Shown piece by piece: positions 36,117 to 45,417 of a stretch of 64,000 nucleotides of DNA (position 1 is the first letter of the stretch; each line of letters opens with the position of its first letter). The stretch is taken from contig NC_134277.1 of NCBI RefSeq assembly GCF_949628215.1, forward strand, positions 121,994,963 to 122,058,962, in the 5' to 3' direction. Position numbers and translations under genes: made by a program. Origin of the DNA: Phalacrocorax aristotelis. Its lineage: Eukaryota; Chordata; Aves; Suliformes; Phalacrocoracidae. The notes beneath the pieces were generated by a model. It ran no database searches. It saw only the letters and a program-made list of their open reading frames with translations, and was not told where the DNA came from.

Positions 36117-37178
36117 TTACCGGCAGTCGGTGCCCGAGCCGGGCTGCAGGAAGGAGGCGCTGGGCAGCTGCTTGAAGAAGTGCCGGAGGCTGGTCAAGTC
36201 CCGGGTGAGCTGCTCGATCTTCTTGTGCAGCTTCTCGTTCTCGGCCGAGAGCTCGAGCAGCTTCTGCTGCATCTCCTGGTTGCGCCGCTTCGCCTTGTCG
36301 CGGCTCTTGCGCACGGCGATGTTGTTGCGCTCCCGGCGCTGCCGGTACTCGGGGCTAAACCTGTCCACGCACTTCTTGCCGCCCCGCTCCTTCCCGCCGG
36401 GGGCCGAGGCCGGCGGCGGCGGCGGCGGGACGCCCGGGGCCGGGCCGGCGGCGGCGGCGGGGCCCGGGGAGCGGGTGCTGCAGCTGGAGGGGGAGCTGCT
36501 GCCCGGCGGCTCGGGGGACGTGGGCGGCGTGGGCTGCCCGCTCAGGTTCATGATGGTCTGGGCGCAGGTGGCGATCTGCGAGGGCAGCAGCGAGGAGGAG
36601 AGGTCGCTGTCGCTCCAGTCCGGCTCCTGCTTCAGGGCGCCGCGGGAGGAGGAGGAGGAGGAGGAGGAAGAGGAGGAGGAGGAGGAGGAGGAGGGGGAGG
36701 AGGAGGAGGAGGCGGTGCGGGGCTCGGCGCCCAGCAGGGTGGTCATGGCAGCGCCGAGGTCCTTGACGGGGTCGCGGCCGGCGCCGCCGCCCGGCGGCAG
36801 GTACTCGCCGTAGTCCCCGCCCCGCTCGGGCTTGTGGTTGCTGTTGAAGAGGTCGGCGAAGAGCTCGTCGTTGCACAGCTCCAGGTTGGGCACGGCCGAC
36901 ATGGAGTCAATGTAGGAGCTGAAGTCGATGGCGCTCTCGTCCTCGTACATGGCCGGGGCGGCGGCGCTCAGCTCCGCCAGGTTGGTGCCGCTGCCCCCCA
37001 GGCCGCCCCCCGCCTCCTCGCCGCTCATCCCGCAGCCGCCGCCGCGGGACCCCGGCTTGCAGGCGGGCGCGGGCCCGCCGCCGCTGCCCACCTTGGCGTC
37101 GTAGAAGTTGGCGGGCTCCAGGCACCAGCTCTTATAACATGCCGGGGAGTCCAGGCTGTAGAGAGCGGCGGCGCTCAT
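36117..37178 (-). CDS. CEBPD: C/EBP-delta, bZIP transcription factor
   Basis: C/EBP-delta is a nuclear bZIP factor that binds CCAAT-like sites as a homo- or heterodimer and acts in acute-phase and differentiation programmes (family knowledge). The gene is a single exon of 353 codons plus TAA, intronless as in other vertebrates. MSAAALYSLDSP is the family N-terminus. Residues 77-93 (MYEDESAIDFSSYIDSM) and 99-113 (LELCNDELFADLFNS) are the conserved activation boxes. LKQEPDW at 182-188 is a sumoylation-type LKxE motif. The basic region (YRQRRERNNIAVRKSRDKAK) starts near 278 and the zipper runs to about 336. Human has about 269 residues. The excess comes from Gly-rich 33-65, a Ser tract at 157-178 and a Pro/Ala stretch around 230-262. 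The start is the first in-frame ATG downstream of the TATA box. The frame stays open upstream to 37913. Confidence 0.96.
   Translation of the reverse strand: MSAAALYSLDSPACYKSWCLEPANFYDAKVGSGGGPAPACKPGSRGGGCGMSGEEAGGGLGGSGTNLAELSAAAPAMYEDESAIDFSSYIDSMSAVPNLELCNDELFADLFNSNHKPERGGDYGEYLPPGGGAGRDPVKDLGAAMTTLLGAEPRTASSSSSPSSSSSSSSSSSSSSSSRGALKQEPDWSDSDLSSSLLPSQIATCAQTIMNLSGQPTPPTSPEPPGSSSPSSCSTRSPGPAAAAGPAPGVPPPPPPASAPGGKERGGKKCVDRFSPEYRQRRERNNIAVRKSRDKAKRRNQEMQQKLLELSAENEKLHKKIEQLTRDLTSLRHFFKQLPSASFLQPGSGTDCR
36644..36712. repeat. (GGA)n polypurine tract encoding poly-Ser in CEBPD
   Basis: 69 uninterrupted purines on the + strand, almost pure GGA/GAG triplets. On the coding strand they give five Ser, one Pro and sixteen Ser, nearly all TCC with one TCT. 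Codon purity suggests recent expansion and length variation. Confidence 0.95.
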
Positions 37179-37475
37179 GGGCGAGCGGGACGCGGCGCCG
37201 CACGGCCGCGGCGCGACGGGTGCGGGCCGGGGGCACCAGCCGCCGCTCCGCGACGGCGATCGCAGCTCCAGCCCTCCTTCCGCGGGCAGGTGGGGAGCGG
37301 GGCCGCCGCCGCCGCCGCCGCTGCTGGTGCTACTGGCGCTCCCGCTGCCGTCCCGCCGTCGCTTCCCCGAGTGGGCCCGATCCGGCGCTCGGGTCACGCC
37401 GTGCTCGGCGACAGGAGGCGGGCAGGGGGACGAAGCGTCTCTGGACCTGGGAGCGAAACGTCCGCTCGGTCCCTT

Positions 37476-37481
37476 CTTATA
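37476..37481 (-). promoter_or_regulatory. CEBPD: CEBPD TATA box
   Basis: TATAAG on the minus strand, about 300 bases upstream of the ATG. Transcription would start near 37,450, giving a 5' UTR of about 270 bases. No ATG occurs on the minus strand between the box and the start codon, so there is no AUG-started upstream ORF. Confidence 0.7.
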
Positions 37482-37488
37482 CGGCGTC

Positions 37489-37501
37489 GGCCCCGCCTCC
37501 T
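37489..37501 (-). promoter_or_regulatory. CEBPD: GC box upstream of CEBPD TATA box
   Basis: GGAGGCGGGGC on the minus strand, an Sp1-type GC box about 10 bases upstream of the TATA element. Confidence 0.6.
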
Positions 37502-40500
37502 GCCGGGACCTAGTGTTCCCGGCACCCCCGGGGACCCGGGGGCGGGAGCGGGTGGGGTGCGCGGCCGCGGAGGCTGGGCTCCCGCCGCTAGAGCTGCCAC
37601 CTCCCGGTGGAGGGTGGCCGCCGGCGGGGGCGGCCCCCCCCCGGGGGGGACGGGGCCGTGCGGGGAGGGGACAGAGCGCCCGCGCCTGCCCCCTCCCCGC
37701 ACGGCCCCGTCCCCCGCGTGGGCTGCCCCGACGCCGGTACCGGCCCCCATTCCCCCCGCAACACTCCGGTTCAGTCTTCATTTTCCCTTTTCCTGGCTTA
37801 TTTCCACGCGGGCCAGCGGAAAAGGCCCGTTTAACCCCCCACCCCCCGCTCCCCTCCACTTCCCCAGCGGCTCCTTGGATGAGGCGATATGGGAAAGATG
37901 CTGCCTGCCCCACGCGTGTCTCTGTGCATCACCCGAGCGCCCTCCCGAGGCCCCGCTCCTTCCGCTGGAGCACGGGCAGCTTCACCCGAGAGGGCTGTAA
38001 ATCCCCCCCGTTCCCGTGGCGGGGTGGCGGCTTGGGCTGCTCCCGTGGGACAAGGGGTCGCTAAGGCAGCTCCACGCTGCCTGCGTGACGTTAAGCCTCG
38101 CTTAAAAACTTGCGGTAAGTAATTATGCATTCCCTGCCCCGCCGTATCCAATAAATGACTGCTATCAAATGGACAAGTATCAGAGAAATTAAAATATTTT
38201 TATTTCGAGTATGTGAAATGCTACATTTTCCGTCACATAAAACATTTAAAACCCCTGGCTTCACCCCCAGATGCTCCATTGACCAAATTACAAAAGAAAC
38301 ACACACCAAATAAATAAAAGAAAAACCTTTAGAAAAGTCTATTTGAAGTTTTATTTTGGATTTTTTTGCTTTCTTTTTTTTTTTCCTTCCAGAAGACCCA
38401 GCTAGATTTATGACGCTCCGGCAGGACCAGCCCCGCCGCCGCTGACTTTTTCAGGCCAGCGCTCGGATGACGGTGCTGCTGGCATGAAGCTGTGCCCTGC
38501 GAGCGCTGTGCCGCTCGGCGGTGGCTTTCGGGGGGACGGTGGGTACATGCCGGTCATGCCAGCCCTTGGGCGGCCAGGCCTGCCGCCTCGCTCCGGGCTG
38601 GGCTCCATCTGCCGCTACCGCAGCTGTTGCAGTAACGCAGCTGTTTATCAAAGGGTGTGTATTTTAACATAAATAGTTGGGACAGGACTGGTACGCGCTC
38701 GCCTTTTGGCCGTAAACTCCTCGTGGGAAGGCGTGTGGGATCAGGGTACGAGTGCTCTGCCTGGCAGGTGGGGTTTTGCATCTGGCAGGTAAGGTTTGGC
38801 GTGGAGGGGCTTTGCTTTGCTTTTAACTCTAGTGCTGCAGGTAACCCCACAGAGACGGTGTGCTTAAATAAACTTGATTTGCTTTGCTCGTCAGGGCTTT
38901 GGTCGTGCAACCTCGCTCTACATCAGCATCAAGCACCGAACTTGACAGTGGCATAAGAAATGGTTGGGCATTTTTTTTATTTTTCTTTGTTGCGAAAAAG
39001 ACGCCTTTTCCACATTGGCTAAAGATAATATGCCCAAAGCCAGTTCTGCATGTTGTTACTTGCTGCCCCCCAGCACCGGGGCACGTTCGCGTGGTGTGAC
39101 TCCGCGGCGCCTGCCCTTGGCCTGGCTGTCCGGCAGGGAGCCGCAACCCTCGCCGGCTGCTCCTGGGCCTTTTCTTCTCTGTGTGAAGTGTAGAGAGGTG
39201 GGTGCATGAAGCACGGGAAGGTAGCTCAGCAATGCAAGGCGGCAACACCCGCTCCCTCTGTCCCCTTTGCTGTGCGACGGGGCTGTCTATTGCTGGACGG
39301 CGATACATCTCACCTGTCTTAGCCATAAGATTGCGATCTGTCTTGGAAAGCACCTCATTAAACTGCTTGTGCGTGGAACCGTGTTATGCTCTCAGCGCGC
39401 TGAAGCCCTCAGCCCCAAAGGGCAGCTGGCCATCAGACCAACTGCGCCAGCCCCAGCAGTCTCACTTAATGCCCATCACGTGTTACCCCAAAAAAAGCGA
39501 TGCACAGCCAGGTCACCCGGCTGCCACCGGGCACCCTGCCCTGCGGCAATGAGAGTCTCAAAATCCCTCAGTAAACCGTGACTTGCTGGGCATGGACCCC
39601 TGTATGAGTCCCCGTATCTGCCACCTGTGTGACACCTAAGCCCCACCGTGGAGGCTGCAGCTTTGTTTACGGTGCCACCAGGACCTGGAGGGATGTTCAA
39701 GGTTCGTGGTCAGCCCCGTCACCACCTGTCCCCCAAAACCAAGCGGTGAGAGCCGTCCCCTGGAAGGCAAGTTGGTTGCGTTTGTTGCTGAGCCTAACTG
39801 AGCCGTGTGATTTCAGGAGCATGTTTTGGGGGGTTCCCCCATGTGCCATGCGGGGTGTGAGGCCCTGGGGTGGTACTACACCTGTACCAACACATCCAGG
39901 AGTGGGTAAGTGATACTTGTCGCTTGTCACTTACCAAAGCGCTGGGCTGAGGGCAGGGATCTATCCACGCCGTGCTCTTTCCGAGGGTGGATTTGTCTGG
40001 CTTCTCAGCAGCTGAATCTGGTCCGTTTGCATAAATGATTTCATGGAGAGTGAAGCAGAGACAAGCCCTTGATTCCCTCACCCATCGCGCCGAGTACCTG
40101 ACCCACCGAATCATGGCTTCTCTCTGGGCTCCAGTAAGTTTTAAACAGCAGTAACATTTGAACATCTGAATTTCAGAATATTTTCTTTGAGACCTGTTTG
40201 AGGTTCCTGCTCCAAATCAGGAAAAGAGGAGCATTTACACGCAGAGACAGTAGACAAGAAACCTTTCTCTAAGAAATCTTTGAAGAGACTGGACAAAGCT
40301 TTAAATTACTCTGGAGTGCCGGCTGTGAATCCCAGAGAAGTTCCACGATCCTGAGCCCTCCAGGGACAGGAGTTAAGTCACAGTGTAGTTCTTACTAGTT
40401 TTTCCCAAAAATTGGGGGCCAGGCCACCCAGGGAAGGTGAGCAAATGGGGCAATGCTTCTGCCTGGCTTTAATCCTCCCTGTCCTCCTCCCGATGTGCTA

Positions 40501-43500
40501 GCCTCTGGCAATGCGGCCAGCCGTGCAGGACTTTTTGGGGCAGTGGGGCTGGGAGCCTGGCAAGGCTGGGCTGGTCCTGTGGTGCCCACGGAGCCCTTCT
40601 CTGCTCTTGGGGTGCTACAGAGCTGAGTCAGCACCAGCAGGAGGCTGGCTCCCGGGGGATTCACCCGGGCTGCGGAGCAGGACTGCAGGAGAGACACATT
40701 GTCCAGGGGAAGAACCCCATGGTGCAGCACCGGGTTTCACAGGGAAAGGCTGGCTGGATGAAATAGCCAGCTGACAAGAGGGACAAAGATGGCAGGGTGG
40801 TTTGCCTGGTTTTCTCTCTCCCTCCCTCCCCCCCCACCCAAGAAGCAGGAGTGCAGTGATTGTTTCATTCCACAGCTAGAGGCCAGGATCAGCACTTGGG
40901 GGCTCACCAGGGAGTGGGACGTGCAGATGAGGAGGTGCAAGTTGTTCGGGGAGAGTCAAACAACCCGCCAACACACTCCTAGGGAGAGCCAGTACTGCCT
41001 TGAGGTTGGCATTGGCTCTTGTAAGCCAGCGCCGTGACTGCTGGACAGACCCTCCCTACCCCCTCGTCCCACCTCTGCTGGGGCTCGTGCCTCCTCCCGC
41101 AGGATCACAGAATCCCCTGTCTTGACTCGCTGTAACAGTATTTTGCTCATCACTTGTACCCACTCGGGACAGTTCATTGCACTGCTCCAGCCCGCGGCCG
41201 CCCCACTGTCAGTGGCTGAAGGACTTGCCGGTAAATGAAAGGATTTTTCTTTTTAAGCTCCTTTAAACTCTCTGCTCTGGCTTCCTGCGGGCATTTGAGC
41301 CAGCCCAGGCTGGGTTTGTTCAGCTGCACCTGCGGCTGCTGAACTGCTGAAGTCCATCTTCCACATACCCGGGCTCCCAAAAGGCCAGGCGCACAGCAGC
41401 AAATGCCTCGGACCCCACGCTCCTCGCTTTCTCACGCTCTTGGTGGATGCTCTGAAGCCTTTCCCGATACAGGTTTTGCATGAGTTTCCAGCAGGGGCAA
41501 GATGCATGAGCGCAAAATCACAGCTATGTCTTCTGCCTCATCGAATGATATCTCGCACAGTATAATTTACTGGGAGGTTAATGGACAGGTAGAGTGAGCA
41601 TAACCCTCTCCTGTCCCATCAAAAAGGAAAAAAACCCAAAAAACCCAAGCAAACAAAAAGCAAACCAAAACCCCCTGTAAATAATGTGGAAACTGTAACC
41701 AAATTGTTTCCAGTGCCTTACGGCCACTCCTTCCCAAAACTTTTTGCAACAAAAAAACCCCTGAACACCCTATTCTGGGCACTGTTGGTTTAATGCAAGC
41801 TGTAGCTCTTCGGTAGCTTTGCTACAAGCCTAGTGACACGACTCGCTGCTCGGGAGGCTGCCAGGGTGCGACCTTTCTGCGTAGGTGCCATTTCTTACAA
41901 GCAGCGTAGCCTAAAAATGAAATTTTTTTAAACCCAGGTCATTTCCAGATGAGGCACATGGTGTTAATGAAGTGACTCGGCAGACCCTCATCCTCAGTAC
42001 TTGGGGGGGGGGGGGGGGGGGAGGGTGAGGGTTTTAAAGCAGCTGTAATAAAGTCTTATTTTAACACTGCGGTTTTGAAAAACATGAAGTTTGGGGATAA
42101 GCGTCTCTAAATGTGGACGTTTACGTGCCTGACTTCAGGAAGCGGCTGGCCAAACCCTTCAGCCCCGGGCCAGGAGAGCTCCAGGAAAGTCCTTATTCCA
42201 CGGCCGAAGATGAGCCTAATTCATTGGTCTTGTGGCAAGCTCGTAGGCTCCTTCCCGTGCCCAGACGTGTGCTGGTGCTGCCCCACGTCTCGGCCGCAGG
42301 CACCTCAAGCTAACATGTAAATTGGGGGGGCGGTGGTGGGGGCTAAGGAAAAATCCCGAGCACGACAAGCAGCGCACAGGAACCTCTTCATCAGCTGTGA
42401 AAGGAGCTGACTGCAGGCTGCAGCTGCAGAGCTTTCCTCTGTGTTTAGCAGTATTATTATTTTTAATTAGAGGGGAATTTTAAGACTGACAGGGATGGTA
42501 AGGACTAGCTTAAACATTATTAGTCTGTACGCTAAGAAAAACCTACTGAGAATATATGCTAATGGTTTACATAGCTTTTTAGATGCAACTCATGAATCTC
42601 CAGATATAGGGCACATCTGGTTATCTCATCTGAGAAGGAAATATTCTGCCATACTTGTGGATAGTTACTAAGCCTTGTTTTGCATCATGAGACCCGCAGC
42701 AGACTCTGACTCCGAGCCACACATCATCTTATTCTTTTCTGGAAGCCGAACAAACCCGCCACGTAAAGCACCGAGCCCAGCGACTTGAGGTTTTCATTGC
42801 GTCAGTACTTTCCTTGCCGCTTCACGGGCTGGCTTCAGCCTCTCCATTTAACTGCTGTCTTACGGAGAGCAGCACCCTTCAGTCAGGGCTGGGGACGGCA
42901 GCCACGATTCACCTCTGTTGGAGGTTAGTTCCAGGCTCATTCAGCTGCACAGGGAAAGCTCCGTGAGGGCGATTCCACCTGCTTCGCACAGGGTGTGTTG
43001 CCGCTCATGAAAACCCAGCAGCTTTGTGCTTTGCTCCTTACTGACGCTTGAGCTTGCCAAATGCATCACTAGTAGGACTGATGTAGCTGAGGCTTCCAAC
43101 TATAGTACTTATTTTAGGCCTAAAACTGAGCTTTTAACTATTTTAAGCGTCATGGACACGTTCAAAGCTCTTCTGTACTATCAGGGCTACTTTCACCTGT
43201 CTCAAAGGCTTTCGCCCCCGGCCTGAGGGCCTTTTGCTACGGACTGAAGGGAGAGGAAGGCATGGGGCAGGGTTCACCACAGTCCCCTTCCCCCGGAAGA
43301 GCCGGGCTGCGTTCCTGCTCCGGCCCCTTCCAAAAGGCCAAGGAAACCTTGGTTGGCGCTGGAGGGAGGTCTGCTGTGCACAAACATCTATTGTTGCTGA
43401 AGGTATCAAAAGCCGTAGGCTACGAGAAGAGCCTCGTTAAATTATAAACCTAAACTTTGTCCTCTGCAGTGCAGGTCAAAGTTCCTAGTAAATATCTGAG

Positions 43501-43570
43501 GTATGTGCCAAAAGTGCAATTAAACACCTCGTACAACCAGCCACTTCATTTCCAAATGTCCCCTCGCCTT
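37502..43570. other. CEBPD upstream and intergenic region
   Basis: About 6 kb from the CEBPD promoter to the presumed end of the PRKDC 3' UTR. The first 600 bases are still CpG island. A CRE-like TGACGTTA lies near 38086. After that the sequence is mixed, with many short frames on both strands that look like chance, and a 19-base G run near 42003. No gene is recognised. Distal CEBPD enhancers or a non-coding RNA are possible but not shown. Confidence 0.65.
42003..42021. repeat. Homopolymer G19
   Basis: 19 uninterrupted G followed by AGGGTGAGGG on the + strand. Could fold as a G-quadruplex, or be a sequencing or assembly weak point. Confidence 0.9.
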
Positions 43571-43673
43571 TTCGTGTAGCTTTTTATTGTGCTTTAACTT
43601 CTTATACTTGTGGAGTGACACTGTGAAAGGCGAGCGCTTCACTTAACCACGCTTTAGTCATAACGCCGCCGTC

Positions 43674-43679
43674 TTTATT
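43674..43679 (-). promoter_or_regulatory. Candidate poly(A) signal (PRKDC, distal)
   Basis: TTTATT on the + strand, so AATAAA on the minus strand. One of several candidates; another lies at 43583-43588. Confidence 0.4.
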
Positions 43680-44281
43680 GATACCACAGATTAAAACAAC
43701 ATAATGCACCACGACATCTTACACAAGGTGATATAAAAATAGACTGTATCACACCCTCTTGTGAAAAAAACACTATCCATTAATTATCACCTGTATAAAT
43801 GGGTAAATGTGGATGTTTTCTGTGATTAAAGTGCCCCGAATTAACTTTTGACATGAGGTATACATCTGAAAGTTTATTTATTTTTAAATAGATGTTTCCT
43901 TTACAAGAATACCACCAAACAGTAATTTTAATTAATAAAATCTGACAAAAAGATTCTAGATTTCTTGATCCGTAACACTGCTGACATATAGAATTGAGCA
44001 TATTTAGTAACAAGGAAGGTAACAAACTGTAATTGTTGCTGGGAAGTATTTAAAACAAAAAAGGCCCCTCCCTATGCGTTAGGCCTCAGCAAGCAATCCT
44101 CCTCATCCTGAGTTTTTTGTGGAGTTGCATCCAGGAGGCAGATTCAGCTCTCCAGGTGAAAGCTCCGGTCTGAGACTGGTGCCAGCCGCAGCCATGGCCC
44201 TCAGGGAGACCGGGACTGCCCCATCGCCACGGGGGCAGGAGGGAAAGCGTGGTGTAGTCAGTGAAAGGGCAAAGACTTATT

Positions 44282-44287
44282 TTTATT
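44282..44287 (-). promoter_or_regulatory. Candidate poly(A) signal (PRKDC, proximal)
   Basis: AATAAA on the minus strand about 930 bases after the PRKDC stop. Confidence 0.4.
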
Positions 44288-45212
44288 ACACCATTTATGA
44301 TAATTAAAAGCCTCAATGGAAACTATCTCCTACAATGAACTGCGGGTAATAAAAACCATAATACTTTAGAGAAGTCCCCGTCTCTCCCTGTCGCCGCCTG
44401 CGCTGCACTTGCCGCCAAGGTTACCTGAAAACTGGCTGCCAGAGAGGCAGAGCCACATCTGGCACAGCTTCTGCACTTGGGCACAGGCTAACGCCGGAGC
44501 GCGGCAGCCGCTCCTGTCCTGCGCTGCAGTTACGGCGAAGAGCTTAACAGCAGTAGCTACTCCTGGCTTTGGCCAAAACAAGTTAAAGGCAACGTGAGGA
44601 GTACAGACTTCTAAAGGACAGAGATAACAGAGTATAACCTCTAATTGTTAAACAATCTGCTGGAACAAACTGGTACAGTCTCGTCATTGTGTTCTCATTA
44701 TCCAGTAATAAAACAACTATGCAGATACTTTAGGTGTTATCTAGAGCTAGAAGCTGTTTTCTTATTATTTTGAACATGTGCTTCACTGTTTCTATTGATA
44801 TGAAAACCTTCTAGTTTGAATTATAAATAACACATGTCTGCAGAATGGTTTACAGTTGATTGTCATCAAGGTCTCTGTAACAGACAAAAGCGCAGGCTTG
44901 CACTACCAGGATGCCTACAAGTTCACAGGGTACGAATTTGTGCCTTCCACTGAGTGATCTCAGTGCTCCGCATATCGTCTTTAAGCTCTGTAGCCTCTCC
45001 AGTTCTTTCTACATGGAGTTTCACACAGAGACAATAAAGCTGCTTTGTTGCAGAACCTCATATAAGAAAAAATGATTAACAAAAAAAAAATAAAAATCAC
45101 TGTTTGAATACAGCTTTAACAAAAAATTTTTCTATATTAGAATTCTGATCTGGTTGCAGCTGTGTGTTAGGGGACGCTCCTCCTGGCCGCCTGGGCTTTA
45201 GAGAGCAGTCCT

Positions 45213-45417
45213 TCACATCCAGGGTTCCCATCCTTCCCAGACTCTGCCAAGAATATTGGGATCTGTTGCTTGATCGATCAGGCATCTCACTTGGGTCTCT
45301 TCTGAAAGTCCGTCCTCCGGCTCTTTGGCTCTGACATTATGATCAGCGTTACCACGAGCCACAGCTACAAAATAATTATAAGGAAGAGACTTCTCATGGC
45401 CCAGGCGCAGTTCATCA
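45213..45417 (-). CDS. PRKDC: PRKDC last coding exon (FATC)
   Basis: The acceptor is ttaattttag. The leading T completes Cys, then [40 protein letters not shown] and [12 protein letters not shown], then TGA. The FATC domain is needed for kinase activity across the PIKK family. The stop is at 45213-45215. Confidence 0.97.

Larger units (their letters stand above)
34860..38130. other. CpG island around CEBPD
   Basis: Dense C+G with frequent CpG over about 3.2 kb, covering the CEBPD promoter, the coding region and sequence beyond its 3' end. The 3' UTR (about 35,560-35,870) is an AT-rich break in it. Judged by eye, without a computed observed/expected ratio. Confidence 0.8.
43574..45212 (-). 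other. PRKDC: PRKDC 3' UTR (extent uncertain)
   Basis: AT-rich sequence after the stop. AATAAA on the coding strand occurs near 44282, 43871, 43674 and 43583. I see none close to the stop, so the UTR is probably at least 0.9 kb. Which signal is used cannot be told from sequence. Confidence 0.45.

Noticed and set aside
37179-37913. Use of the most upstream ATG (37913) for CEBPD
   Set aside because: It lies upstream of the TATA box and gives a low-complexity leader. The family N-terminus MSAAALYSLD starts at 37178.
36078-38000. A 640-codon + strand frame across the CEBPD locus
   Set aside because: It is exactly antisense to CEBPD. It is Gly/Ala/Arg-rich, with long single-residue runs caused by the GC-rich repeats. 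The minus strand encodes a clear bZIP protein.
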